Source: Streptomyces sp. NRRL F-5630
Lineage (GTDB): Bacteria; Actinomycetota; Actinomycetes; Streptomycetales; Streptomycetaceae
NCBI RefSeq assembly: GCF_000719475.1
Contig: NZ_JOGO01000002.1
Location: forward strand, 93,521 to 157,520
Reading direction: 5' to 3'
DNA: 64,000 bases
Shown here in pieces: positions 19,722 to 28,717 of the stretch. The position numbers and the translations under genes are program-made. The notes beneath the pieces are model-generated. The model searched no databases and was not told the origin of the DNA. It saw only the letters and a program-made list of their open reading frames with translations. Numbering within the stretch: the stretch's first letter is position 1; each line of letters starts with the position of its first letter.

Positions 19722-20156
19722 ATGACTGTGCAACGGATGGACAACGTCGCCGTCGTCGTCGACGACCTCGCCGCGGCTGTCGCCTTCTTTCTCGCGCTCG
19801 GGCTGGAGCTGGAGGGGGAGGCGGAGATCGAGGGGCTCTTCGCGGACCAGACCGTCGGGCTCGACGGTGTCCGCAGCGCCATCGCGATGATGCGGACCCC
19901 GGACGGCCACAGCCGCCTGGAGCTGACCGAGTACCACCACCCGGCGGCGATCGAGGCGGCCCCGCCCGCCCCCCACACGCTCGGGCTGCACCGCGTGATG
20001 TTCGCCGTGGACGACATCGACGACACGATCGCCCGCCTCCGCCCCCACGGCGCCGAACTCCTCGGCACGGTCGCGCGGTACGAGGACAGCTACCGCCTGT
20101 GCTACCTGCGCGGCCCGGCGGGCATCATCGTGGCGCTGGCCGAGCGGATCGGCTGA
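19722..20156 (+). CDS. VOC-superfamily (glyoxalase-like) protein
   Basis: 144 residues with the paired beta-alpha-beta-beta-beta plan: MDNVAVVVDDLAAAVAFFLALGLELEG in the first half and GLHRVMFAVDDIDDTIARLRPHGAELLG in the second, ending CYLRGPAGIIVALAERIG. Candidate metal residues are in HRVMFAV and the terminal Glu. It is a metal-dependent lyase, dioxygenase or resistance protein of unknown substrate. TAGGGT followed by exactly 6 nt precedes the ATG and no ribosome site is visible, so it is probably leaderless. Confidence 0.85.
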   Translation: MTVQRMDNVAVVVDDLAAAVAFFLALGLELEGEAEIEGLFADQTVGLDGVRSAIAMMRTPDGHSRLELTEYHHPAAIEAAPPAPHTLGLHRVMFAVDDIDDTIARLRPHGAELLGTVARYEDSYRLCYLRGPAGIIVALAERIG

Positions 20157-20241
20157 GGCGGGGCGGGGCGGACGGGCCGCCTGCGCGGAGGGCGGCGCCC
20201 CGGCCTCGAACCGCACGCTCCCGGCCCGCCCCGCGCGTCCC

Positions 20242-23200
20242 CTACGACCCCACGATCGACGTCAGGAACTCCCCTACCCAGGCCAGCAGTTCGCGGTTCG
20301 CCAGCGGCTTCCCGCCGATCTTCGCCGTCTTCGGCCGCGGCACGAGCGCAGAGCGCTGGGCCGGCTTGAGCACCGTGCCCGGGTAGAGCCGGTTGAGCCG
20401 CAGCTCCTGCGACTCGCGCAGTTCGGGCAGGGGTGCGAAGCGCACGTTGTTGCCCTGGAGGACGATCTCGCCGACCCCGCACGCCCGCGCGAGCAGCCGC
20501 AGCCCGGCGACGAGGAGCAGGTTCTCGACGGGCTCGGGCAGCGGCCCGTACCGGTCGGTCAGCTCCTCCCGCACCGCCGTGATGTCCTCCTCCGAGGTGG
20601 CCGCGGCGATCGCGCGGTACGCCTGGAGGCGGAGCCGCTCGCCCGGCGCGTAGGCGTGCGGGACGTGCGCGTCCACCGGGAGTTCGATCTTGACCTCGGG
20701 CGGCAGCTCCTCCTCGGAGGTCCCGTCGAGCTGCGCGCGGTAGTCGGCGACGGCCTCGCCCACCATCCGCACGTACAGGTCGAAGCCGACGCCCGCGATG
20801 TGCCCGGACTGCTCGCCGCCGAGCAGGTTGCCCGCTCCGCGGATCTCCAGGTCCTTCATCGCGACGTACATGCCCGCGCCCATCTCGGTGTGCTGCGCGA
20901 TCGTCGCGAGGCGCTCGTGCGCGGTCTCGGTGAGCGGCTTCTCCGGCGGGTAGAGGAAGTACGCGTACCCGCGTTCGCGGCCACGGCCGACCCGCCCGCG
21001 CAACTGGTGGAGCTGGGAGAGCCCGAAGTTGTCGCCGCGCTCCACGATGAGGGTGTTGGCGTTCGAGATGTCGATGCCGGACTCGACGATCGTCGTCGAG
21101 ACGAGCACGTCGAACTTCTTCTCCCAGAAGTCCACGACCACTTGTTCCAGGGCCTGTTCGCTCATCTGCCCGTGCGCGGTCGCGATGCGCGCCTCGGGGA
21201 CGACGGCGCGCAGCCGGGCCGCTGCCCTGTCGATCGAGTCGACGCGGTTGTGGATGTAGAACACCTGGCCCTCGCGCAGGAGTTCGCGGCGGATCGCGGC
21301 GCCGATCTGCTTCTCGTCGTAGGGGCCGACGAAGGTGAGGACGGGGTGCCGCTCCTCGGGCGGGGTGGTGATGGTGGACATCTCGCGGATGCCGGTGACG
21401 GCCATCTCCAGCGTGCGCGGGATCGGCGTCGCGGACATCGTGAGCACGTCCACGTTCGCCCGCAGCTTCTTCAGCTGCTCCTTGTGCTCGACGCCGAAGC
21501 GCTGCTCCTCGTCGACGATGACGAGCCCGAGGTCCTTGAACTTCGTCTCGGAGGAGAAGAGCCGGTGCGTGCCGATGACGAGGTCGACGGAGCCGTCCCG
21601 CAGCCCCTCCAGGGTCGCCTTCGCCTCGGTGTCGGTCTGGAAGCGGGAGAGCGCGCGGATCGTGACGGGGAACTGCGCGTACCGCTCCGAGAACGTCGAG
21701 AAGTGCTGCTGCACGAGGAGCGTCGTCGGGACGAGGACGGCGACCTGCTTGCCCTCCTGGACGGCCTTGAAGGCGGCCCGTACCGCGATCTCCGTCTTGC
21801 CGTAGCCGACGTCGCCGCAGATCAGACGGTCCATCGGGACCGTCTTCTCCATGTCCGACTTGACCTCGCTGATCGTCGTGAGCTGGTCGGGCGTCTCGGC
21901 GTACGGGAAGGCGTCCTCCAGTTCGCGCTGCCAGGGCGTGTCGGGCCCGAAGGCGTGGCCCGGCGCGGCCATGCGCGCGGAGTAGAGCTTGATGAGGTCG
22001 GCGGCGATCTCCTTGACGGCCTTCTTGGCGCGCGCCTTCGTCTTGGTCCAGTCGGCGCCGCCGAGCCGGTGCAGCGTGGGGGCCTCGCCGCCCACGTACT
22101 TCGTGATCTGCTCCAGCTGGTCGGTGGGGATGTAGAGGCGGTCGCCCGGCTGGCCGCGCTTGGCGGGCGCGTACTCGACGACGAGGTACTCGCGCGTCGC
22201 GCCCTGGACCGTGCGCTGCACCATCTCGATGTAGCGGCCCACGCCGTGCTGCTCGTGGACGATGTAGTCGCCGGTCTCCAGCGTCAGCGGGTCGATGGAC
22301 TTGCGGCGGCGCACCGGCATCCGGGCGCCTTCCTTGCCCGCCGCCTTCTGCCCGGAGAGGTCCGTCTCGGTGAGGACGGCGAGCTTGCGCGCCGGGTCGA
22401 TGAAGCCGTGGTCGATGGAGCCGCAGGAGACGTGCACGACGGAGGGCGAGATCGCGCCGAGGTCGAGGTCGAGGCGGGCCGGGATGCCCTCGGTGCCGAG
22501 GACCTCGGCGGTGCGGGACGCGGGGCCCTGCGCCTCCGTGACGTACACCGTGCGCCAGCCCTCGGAGACCCAGCGCTTCGTGTCGGCGAGGGCGCGCGCG
22601 GTGTCGCCCCGGTACGTCTCGGGAGCGTGCATCGCGAGGCTGATCGTGTCGCCGTCCAGCTCCTCGTCCACGGCGAACGGCGAGACGGACCACCACGGGG
22701 TGCCGAGGTCGTGCACGGCGTGCTCGCGCACCTCGGCGAGCGACCGCAGCGAGGCGGCGCCGACGTCGATCGGGGCCTCGCCGCCGGTCGCCGAGGCGGC
22801 CCAGGAGGCTTGCAGGAACTCCTGGCTCGTCGCGACGAGGTCGGCGGCGCGGGTACGGACCCGCTCGGGGTCGCATACGAGCGTCAGCGAGCGCTCGGGC
22901 ATGACGTCGAGCAGCAGCTCCATGTCGTCCACGAGGACGGGCGCGAGCGACTCCATGCCCTCGACGGCGATGCCCTCGGCGATCTTGCCGAGCAGTTCGT
23001 GCAGCTCGGGATGCTCCTCGGCGAGCACGGCGGCGCGGCGGCGCACCTCGTCGGTGAGGAGGAGTTCGCGGCAGGGCGGGGCCCACAGCCCGTGCTCGGC
23101 GATCTCCAGGGAGCGCTGGTCGGCGACCTTGAAGTAGCGGACCTCCTCGACCTCGTCGCCCCAGAACTCGACGCGGAGCGGGTGCTCCTCGGTCGGCGGG

Positions 23201-23778
23201 AAGACATCGAGGATGCCGCCTCGCACGGCGAACTCGCCGCGCTTCTCGACGAGTTCGACGCGCGCGTACGCGGCGGCGGCGAGCGCTTCCACGATCTCCT
23301 GGAGATCGGCGCTCTGCCCCTGCCGCAGCGCGACGGGCACCAGGTCGCCGAGCCCCTTGACCTGGGGCTGGAGCACGGAGCGGATCGGCGCCACGACGAC
23401 GGAGACGGGCCCGGCCTCGGGGTCGTCCGCCTCGGGGTGGGCGAGGCGGCGGAGCACGGCGAGGCGGCGGCCGACGGTGTCGGCGCGGGGCGAGAGGCGC
23501 TCGTGCGGGAGCGTCTCCCAGGAGGGGAACTCGACGACGCCCTCGGCGGGGATCAGGGTGCGCAGCGCGGCGGCCAGGTCCTCGGCCTCGCGGCCCGTCG
23601 CGGTGACGGCAAGCACGGTGCGGCGCGCCTCGCGCGCGAGCGCGGCCACGACGAAGGGCCGGGCGGCGGGCGGGCCGACGACATCCGCCTGGGTGCGGTG
23701 CCCGTCGCCCGCGGCCTTGACCGCCTCGGCGAGCGCCGGGTCGTCGAGCACCGCGTCGAGAAGACCGTGCAGACTCAT
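20242..23778 (-). CDS. mfd: Transcription-repair coupling factor
   Basis: 1,178 residues. Mfd displaces RNA polymerase stalled at DNA damage and recruits UvrA. In order: a UvrB-like N-terminal region, the RNA-polymerase-interaction domain around DYIVHEQHGVGRYIEMVQR, the RecG-like motor with Walker A (GDVGYGKTEIA), DEEQRFG and the TATPIPRTLEMA motif, and the C-terminal Mfd domain. The start at MSLHGLLDAV was preferred over MAFM nine bases earlier because AAGGACGG is well spaced from it. Confidence 0.96.
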   Translation of the reverse strand: MSLHGLLDAVLDDPALAEAVKAAGDGHRTQADVVGPPAARPFVVAALAREARRTVLAVTATGREAEDLAAALRTLIPAEGVVEFPSWETLPHERLSPRADTVGRRLAVLRRLAHPEADDPEAGPVSVVVAPIRSVLQPQVKGLGDLVPVALRQGQSADLQEIVEALAAAAYARVELVEKRGEFAVRGGILDVFPPTEEHPLRVEFWGDEVEEVRYFKVADQRSLEIAEHGLWAPPCRELLLTDEVRRRAAVLAEEHPELHELLGKIAEGIAVEGMESLAPVLVDDMELLLDVMPERSLTLVCDPERVRTRAADLVATSQEFLQASWAASATGGEAPIDVGAASLRSLAEVREHAVHDLGTPWWSVSPFAVDEELDGDTISLAMHAPETYRGDTARALADTKRWVSEGWRTVYVTEAQGPASRTAEVLGTEGIPARLDLDLGAISPSVVHVSCGSIDHGFIDPARKLAVLTETDLSGQKAAGKEGARMPVRRRKSIDPLTLETGDYIVHEQHGVGRYIEMVQRTVQGATREYLVVEYAPAKRGQPGDRLYIPTDQLEQITKYVGGEAPTLHRLGGADWTKTKARAKKAVKEIAADLIKLYSARMAAPGHAFGPDTPWQRELEDAFPYAETPDQLTTISEVKSDMEKTVPMDRLICGDVGYGKTEIAVRAAFKAVQEGKQVAVLVPTTLLVQQHFSTFSERYAQFPVTIRALSRFQTDTEAKATLEGLRDGSVDLVIGTHRLFSSETKFKDLGLVIVDEEQRFGVEHKEQLKKLRANVDVLTMSATPIPRTLEMAVTGIREMSTITTPPEERHPVLTFVGPYDEKQIGAAIRRELLREGQVFYIHNRVDSIDRAAARLRAVVPEARIATAHGQMSEQALEQVVVDFWEKKFDVLVSTTIVESGIDISNANTLIVERGDNFGLSQLHQLRGRVGRGRERGYAYFLYPPEKPLTETAHERLATIAQHTEMGAGMYVAMKDLEIRGAGNLLGGEQSGHIAGVGFDLYVRMVGEAVADYRAQLDGTSEEELPPEVKIELPVDAHVPHAYAPGERLRLQAYRAIAAATSEEDITAVREELTDRYGPLPEPVENLLLVAGLRLLARACGVGEIVLQGNNVRFAPLPELRESQELRLNRLYPGTVLKPAQRSALVPRPKTAKIGGKPLANRELLAWVGEFLTSIVGS

Positions 23779-24156
23779 GAATGCCATCCGTCCTTGGCCG
23801 GGGTCCGTGCTTGTCCCGGTGGTCCGTCCCTGGGCCCGGGGCGAAACGGCCCGGGGCAGCGCGAAAGACCGGCACGCGGTACGGGCCGGGGGTCTTCCAG
23901 CGTACGACGCGCGAGGGACGGACGGGCGGGACAGTGACCCTCCGTGCCGAAACGGGTGCGGCGAGTCGGGCGGGCGAGGAGAGTGCGCACGGCGAGCCGG
24001 GCGGTGCGCCGGGGCGGACGCGGTGCGCTCACTCTTCGCGCACACCCGCCCCCGACCGTACGCGGACACTCGCTGTACGCGGCCGCCCCGCCCCGTGTCC
24101 ACGGAGCGGGGCCGGGCGGCCCGCGCGGGAGAGCGCCGAGGGGGCCGCCCTGTCCC
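23779..24156. other. Gap upstream of mfd, no gene
   Basis: About 380 bases of GC-rich sequence with no convincing frame or strong hairpin. It should hold the mfd promoter. Confidence 0.45.
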
Positions 24157-25437
24157 TCAGGCGCCGGAGCGGTTCGTCCGTACGGGGAGGCGGGGCGGGT
24201 GGAGGAGGCCCTCCAGGTGGTCGATCTCGTGATGGACGAGGCGGGCCAGGGGCTGGGTGTAGGTCGTGGTCAGCGGGTGGCCGGTGAGGGTCGTCGAGCG
24301 CACGGTGATCTCGTCCGGGCGCGAGGTGAGCGCCCCGGGTCCGGGGCGGCTGGGGCAGCTCTCGTACGCCTCCGACGTCTCCCGTGAGCCGCCGATGAGG
24401 CACGGATTGAGGAGGGTCACCGCCGGCGCCCCCCACGGGGGCTGCACCAGCGCCGCCGCGCGCGGTACGCCGATCTGCGGCGCCGAAAGGCCCACTCCCC
24501 CGGGAAAGGGGAACGTCCGCAGGACGCGGTCCAGCACCGCCTCGATCTCCCGCACCGTCCTCGCCGCCTCCCCGCGCTCCCTCGGCAGGTCGAACTCTCG
24601 CACCGGTACGGCCAGTTCGGGCGCTCCCTCCACCAGCACCCCCAGCTCCCCCATCCGCTGCGGCGCCACCGGCTCCGGCTCCTCGGCCAGGCAGCGGCCG
24701 GTGTGCCCCTCGAAGAGCCCGCACCACGCGAGGCGCGGGCACGGCGGGAGCAACCGCGCCTGGTACGGGGGCATCTCGCGCGTGAACGTCACCCACACCG
24801 CCCCCTCCCGCAACACCCGGACTCTGCCCAGGTGTTCGACCCCCTCGTGCCGCTCCAGCGCGCACCGCGTACGGTGCGCCGGCTCCCCGCCCACCGTGTG
24901 GATGCTCAGCCGCTTCGCGAAGATCCGCATCAGGTGCGGCACATCCGTCTCCGCGTCGCACCGCGCGGGCGCCAGGGCGGCGTCGGCCCGGCTCGTGTCA
25001 CTCATGGGGGCTCCAGGTTTCCGTTCATCCGCCGCGGCCGGTACGGGGACCGGCGCGGCGGCCAGCTCGTACCAGCCGCCGTCCACGTCCGGGAACCACA
25101 CCCCGAACGGCTCGCCGTTTTCCAGCAGTTCCCCCACCGCCGCCTGAAGGACCACGTCCTCCGCCCACGCGCGCAGCGCGGTCGGCGCGTCCGGGCCGGG
25201 CGCGTACGTCGGCCGTACGAGTCCGCCCGGCGCCCAGCGCACGCGCGGTCCCGGGTCGAGCCGTACCGCGAGCCGCAGCGCCGTCGCCCGCAGCCACGCC
25301 CCGCACTCCTCCGCCCCCCGCGCCTCCCCCGCCGCGAGCACCCAGGCCCCGCGCGCGTCCCCGCCCCGTGCCCGTACCGCGAACTCCCGCGCGGAGGGCC
25401 GGGCCGGGAGCCCGGGACGCTCGGCGACCACGCTCAC
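24157..25437 (-). CDS. Three-part protein with C-terminal peptide deformylase domain
   Basis: 426 residues. Residues about 270-426 match peptide deformylase: GVGLSAPQIG (motif 1), ESCPS in place of EGCLS (motif 2, cysteine kept), and HHEIDHLEG (motif 3 with both His ligands and Glu), so the metal site is intact. Residues 1-140 and the Cys-containing 145-265 region are not recognised. An internal ATG (position 25005, MSDTSRADA) has a CTGGAG site 5 nt before it, so a shorter product could also be made. The first ATG overlaps the stop of the small upstream gene (ATGA). It may be an accessory deformylase, perhaps for a special substrate. Confidence 0.7.
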   Translation of the reverse strand: MSVVAERPGLPARPSAREFAVRARGGDARGAWVLAAGEARGAEECGAWLRATALRLAVRLDPGPRVRWAPGGLVRPTYAPGPDAPTALRAWAEDVVLQAAVGELLENGEPFGVWFPDVDGGWYELAAAPVPVPAAADERKPGAPMSDTSRADAALAPARCDAETDVPHLMRIFAKRLSIHTVGGEPAHRTRCALERHEGVEHLGRVRVLREGAVWVTFTREMPPYQARLLPPCPRLAWCGLFEGHTGRCLAEEPEPVAPQRMGELGVLVEGAPELAVPVREFDLPRERGEAARTVREIEAVLDRVLRTFPFPGGVGLSAPQIGVPRAAALVQPPWGAPAVTLLNPCLIGGSRETSEAYESCPSRPGPGALTSRPDEITVRSTTLTGHPLTTTYTQPLARLVHHEIDHLEGLLHPPRLPVRTNRSGA

Positions 25438-25628
25438 CGCTCACCCTCGGCGCCGTGCCCCGCCGCCACACCCCCGGTGTGCGGGTGGCGTTTGCGGAGC
25501 ACACGACAGTCCGACTCGGCCGAGTAGTCACGCCGCGCACGCGCGGCCCGCTCCTCGCGCAGAAGTTCGAGACACCGGGGGCAGTCCGAGACCGAAAGCC
25601 CGGAACGACGCTGTGGGGCTGTGTTCAT
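25434..25628 (-). CDS. Small CxxC protein, unknown function
   Basis: 64 residues: a DCPRCLELL motif, then DCRVLRKRHPHTGG, giving three Cys and two His that could bind zinc. It is coupled to the deformylase-like gene by an ATGA overlap and is divergent from the second XRE regulator. It resembles the small CxxCLxL protein of the first XRE locus. Function not recognised. Confidence 0.6.
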   Translation of the reverse strand: MNTAPQRRSGLSVSDCPRCLELLREERAARARRDYSAESDCRVLRKRHPHTGGVAAGHGAEGER

Positions 25629-25750
25629 GCCTCTACAGTGCGTCACCAGGAGGCGGGCCGACAGCCAGAACCCCATGCACGTAGGGGTAGCCCCATTCCC
25701 CCTTGGGGAGCATTATTCAAATCGCAGGTGGGAGAGGGGAGTTAGGACGC

Positions 25751-26572
25751 GTGAGCGAATCCTCTCGGCGAAGCAGGGCGATTGCCGCCTTCGCCGAAGA
25801 AGTGCGTCAGCAGCGGCAGCATTTGGGGATTAGTCAAACGGCATATGCCAATTTGCTCAACTTCTCGCAGCCCCTGGTTTCGAAAGTCGAACGGGGCGAG
25901 GTCCCGGCAAGTTCCGAGTTCGCCAAGGCCATGGACAAGGCGGGCGATACGGCAGGGGTGTACGCCCGCCGCCACGACGATCTGTTCCGCCAGGACTACC
26001 CGGACTGGTTCAAGCCGTACGCCGATCTTGAACAGGGTGCGACGGCAATAGTCAGCTACAGCTCGATCCTGATCGAAGGACTCGCGCAGACCGAGGAGTA
26101 CGCGGCAGCGGTCTTCCGTGCCACGAACCCCACTGAAACCGAGGATGAGGTCAGGGCCCGCGTCGAGCTCCGCGTACAACGGCAGCAGATCCTCAACCGC
26201 CCTAACCCGCCACGGTTGTGGATGATCGTGACGGAGAGTGTGCTGCGAATGGGCGTCGGTGGAGCGGAGGTCATGCGGGGGCAGCTCGGGTACCTAACGA
26301 AGCTTGCCGAGCGACCCAACGTCACATTCCAGATTCTTCGGGCCCGGGACGGGGCGCCCCCTACGCACCTGCCGTTCATTCTGCTCACTGTGGATGGTCA
26401 CCAAGTGGCTTACTCGGAATCCTGGGTGGGCGGTGGCTCGGTGGACAGGTCTCCCGAGACAATCGCAAAGACGGCGGAGGTGTGTGATCATCTGCGCATG
26501 ACGGCGGCGTCCGCCCAGGATTCGCTGGACCTACTCCGCAGCCTGGCACAGCAACAAGGAGCAGACGAATGA
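25751..26572 (+). CDS. XRE-family regulator with DUF5753 domain
   Basis: 273 residues. Helix-turn-helix about residues 10-65 (EEVRQQRQHLGISQTAYANLLNFSQPLVSKVERGE), then a DUF5753 domain (SYSSILIEGLAQTEEYAAAVFRA, RQQILNR, LGYLTKLAERPNVTFQIL, VAYSESWVGGG). The GTG at VSESSRRSR has GGGAG upstream. Lower GC than the flanking core genes. Its stop overlaps the DUF397 start by 4 nt. Confidence 0.88.
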   Translation: MSESSRRSRAIAAFAEEVRQQRQHLGISQTAYANLLNFSQPLVSKVERGEVPASSEFAKAMDKAGDTAGVYARRHDDLFRQDYPDWFKPYADLEQGATAIVSYSSILIEGLAQTEEYAAAVFRATNPTETEDEVRARVELRVQRQQILNRPNPPRLWMIVTESVLRMGVGGAEVMRGQLGYLTKLAERPNVTFQILRARDGAPPTHLPFILLTVDGHQVAYSESWVGGGSVDRSPETIAKTAEVCDHLRMTAASAQDSLDLLRSLAQQQGADE

Positions 26573-26763
26573 CGAAGAATTCCGCTCGCACGTGGATCAA
26601 GAGCACTTACAGCGGGGGCGACAACGGCTCTTGCGTCGAAATCGCGTTCGGCGAGCCGATCATTCCTGTGCGTGACAGCAAGCGGCCGGCGGACGGCCCC
26701 GTGGTTGAATTCGGTCGTGAGGCGTTCGCCGCCTTCCTCGGGTCCGTGACGACGGACCGTTAA
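26569..26763 (+). CDS. DUF397 protein
   Basis: 64 residues: TWIKSTYSGGDNGSCVEIAFGE, then VRDSKRPADGPVVEFGREAFAAFLGSV. ATGA overlap with the XRE gene shows translational coupling. It is closely similar to the DUF397 protein encoded 150 nt downstream. Confidence 0.88.
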   Translation: MTKNSARTWIKSTYSGGDNGSCVEIAFGEPIIPVRDSKRPADGPVVEFGREAFAAFLGSVTTDR

Positions 26764-26819
26764 GACGTCGCGTGTCTGCCACTTCCCCCCCTCGGTGGCA
26801 ACCCTGCACGCGACCCGCG

Positions 26820-26860
26820 AAGCCCGCCGCGCTCCCAAGACCAGGGAGCCCGGCGGGCTT
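26820..26860 (+). terminator. Terminator between the two DUF397 genes
   Basis: AAGCCCGCCG/CGGCGGGCTT with an inner CTCCC/GGGAG pairing forms a long hairpin followed by CG. It separates the XRE operon from the second DUF397 gene. Confidence 0.75.
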
Positions 26861-26912
26861 CGCCTTGCGCGCGAGTGGGCAGACTCCAGGCCCGACACGA
26901 GGGAGCGGACCC

Positions 26913-27104
26913 ATGACGGACCGGACACGCAGGTGGACCAAGAGCAGCTACAGCGGCGGCGACAACGGCAATTGCATCGAAATCGCGGTCGGTGAGGCGT
27001 CCTTGCCCGTACGCGACAGCAAGCGGGCCGAACAAGGCCCGGTCATCAAGTTCAGTCGCGAGACGTTCGCCGCTTTTCTCGGCGCCGTGACCGTCGATCG
27101 CTGA
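26913..27104 (+). CDS. Second DUF397 protein (paralogue)
   Basis: 63 residues: RRWTKSSYSGGDNGNCIEIAVGE, then VRDSKRAEQGPVIKFSRETFAAFLGAV. It is closely similar along its length to the product of the preceding DUF397 gene, so a local duplication is likely. It lies beyond a terminator and has no XRE partner of its own; GGGAGCGG precedes the ATG. Confidence 0.85.
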   Translation: MTDRTRRWTKSSYSGGDNGNCIEIAVGEASLPVRDSKRAEQGPVIKFSRETFAAFLGAVTVDR

Positions 27105-27662
27105 CGGGCCGTCCGTGCGCTCCAGCCGGGCGCCCGCCGGTGGGCGCGCAGGCACCCGCGCGAGCGACGACCGGTTCTAGGAGCGGACATACTCGTTCCG
27201 CCCCGCCGCGCGGTCAGCCCGCGCGGTCCTCGCTCGCCGTGAAAGGCCGCGACGGACCGGCCGGGCAGGGCGGCGGGGCGCCGCGTCCACAGGCCGCGCC
27301 GCAGGTGCGGTGAGGGCCCGGGGGCGGACGGCGAGGCTCCAGGTGGCGAGCCGCCCCTGCTCGGGCCGGTGACGTGGATACGCGACGGGACGGCGCGCTC
27401 CGCACCCCGGCCTCGCCCAGCAGCGCCGCCCGCATGGTCGCCCGGCGTGGCCTTTGCCCTGCCGACCGGGCCGGGGACGAACCGGCGGTGCGGGAGGCGT
27501 CGGCCGAACGCGCTGCCTGCCCGCGTGAGAGGGCCCCCCGCCCCTACCGGCCGGGCGCGGGCTCGACGCGCCCTGAGCCACGCTGACACAGATGGTCAAC
27601 TCCTTGATTCTCACGGCTCTGGTCGCTCTCCCGGTGCTGCGAAAGGGTTCCAAGAGGACGAC
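27105..27662. other. Gap between DUF397 gene and oxidoreductase, no gene
   Basis: About 560 bases of GC-rich DNA with no convincing reading frame on either strand and no recognisable remnant. Confidence 0.45.
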
Positions 27663-27714
27663 GGTGCGGCATTCGCACCCTCCGTCCGTTGCCGTGCCGC
27701 ATGTGCTGGCACAT
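27663..27714. promoter_or_regulatory. Two palindromes upstream of the oxidoreductase
   Basis: GGTGCG-GCATT-CGCACC (27663-27679) and ATGTGC-TG-GCACAT (27701-27714), both perfect, lie within 80 nt of the oxidoreductase start. They are candidate binding sites, possibly for the AraC-type regulator encoded downstream. Confidence 0.45.
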
Positions 27715-27739
27715 CCGCCGAGAGAAGGAAGCACCCCCT

Positions 27740-28648
27740 ATGCGCGCCCTTGTGGTCGATCACGGTGAGGCCGGACCCGTCCGGTTCGCGGATGTCGAGG
27801 AGCCCGTACCGTCCGCCGGTGAGGCGCTGGTGGAGGTGCGGCACATCAGTCTCAACTTCGGGGAGCTGAATTACGTGCGCCAGTGGCCGGACGGCGCTGT
27901 GCACGGTCACGACGCGTCCGGCGTCGTGGTGCGCGCCGCGTCCGACGGCTCGGGGCCGCCGGAGGGTACGCGCGTCGCGGTGGGGATGGCTCCTCACGCG
28001 TGGGCGGAGCGGGTGGCGGTCAGCCCGGCCTCGCTCGGCACCGTCCCCGAGGGCGTGGATCTGGCCGACGCCGCCGCGCTGGGGATCGCCGGGGTCACCG
28101 CGCTCCGGGTGCTGCGCACGCGTTCCCTGCTGGCCCGGGACGTGCTGATCACCGGCGCCAGCGGGGGCGTGGGGCACTTCGCCATCCAGTTGGCGGCGCT
28201 CGCGTGCGCCCGGGTGACGGCACTCGTCGGTGCGCCGGAGCGGGCCACCGGGCTCCGTGAACTCGGCGCCGACAGGGTCCTGACCGATGTGGCCGGGGCC
28301 GGGGACCGGTTCGACCTCGTCCTGGACACGGTCGGCGGCCCGCTGGTGGCGCAGGCGTGGAGTTCCCTCGCCGAGGGCGGCACCCTCCACCTGGTCGGCT
28401 ACTCCTCGGGGCAGGACACCACGTTCCCCTCGGGGGCCCTGTTCGGCTTCGGCGAGCCCCGCAGCATCGCCACCTACGGCGACATGACGCCGACCGGCGG
28501 GGAGCTGACGGACCTGCTCGGCCTCATGGCCGCCGGGAGGCTCTCGGCACCGGTCGGCCTCCGAGGCGACTGGGAGGGAGTGGGCGAGGCCGTCCAGGCG
28601 TTGTTCGCACGGAAGGTGCACGGAAAGATCGTCCTCGACGTGGCCTGA
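27740..28648 (+). CDS. Zinc-independent medium-chain dehydrogenase/quinone reductase-like oxidoreductase
   Basis: 302 residues. An N-terminal GroES-like domain (HISLNFGELNYVRQWPDGAVHGHDASGVVV) is followed by a Rossmann domain with the NADPH motif LITGASGGVGHFAIQLAAL near residue 140. The usual catalytic zinc Cys/His pattern is absent, as in quinone reductases. An AraC-type regulator follows 69 nt later on the same strand, probably an operon. Confidence 0.87.
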   Translation: MRALVVDHGEAGPVRFADVEEPVPSAGEALVEVRHISLNFGELNYVRQWPDGAVHGHDASGVVVRAASDGSGPPEGTRVAVGMAPHAWAERVAVSPASLGTVPEGVDLADAAALGIAGVTALRVLRTRSLLARDVLITGASGGVGHFAIQLAALACARVTALVGAPERATGLRELGADRVLTDVAGAGDRFDLVLDTVGGPLVAQAWSSLAEGGTLHLVGYSSGQDTTFPSGALFGFGEPRSIATYGDMTPTGGELTDLLGLMAAGRLSAPVGLRGDWEGVGEAVQALFARKVHGKIVLDVA

Positions 28649-28717
28649 GGCCGTGGACGAGGACACGGCGTCGTCGGCCGTCGGCGACGGTGCGCGGCGG
28701 TGGACGAGGAGGGTCCC

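Noticed and set aside
20656..23937. Very long open frame antisense to mfd
   Set aside because: Typical shadow of a high-GC gene; Val/Glu/Gly/Leu-rich with no domain, while mfd on the opposite strand is certain.
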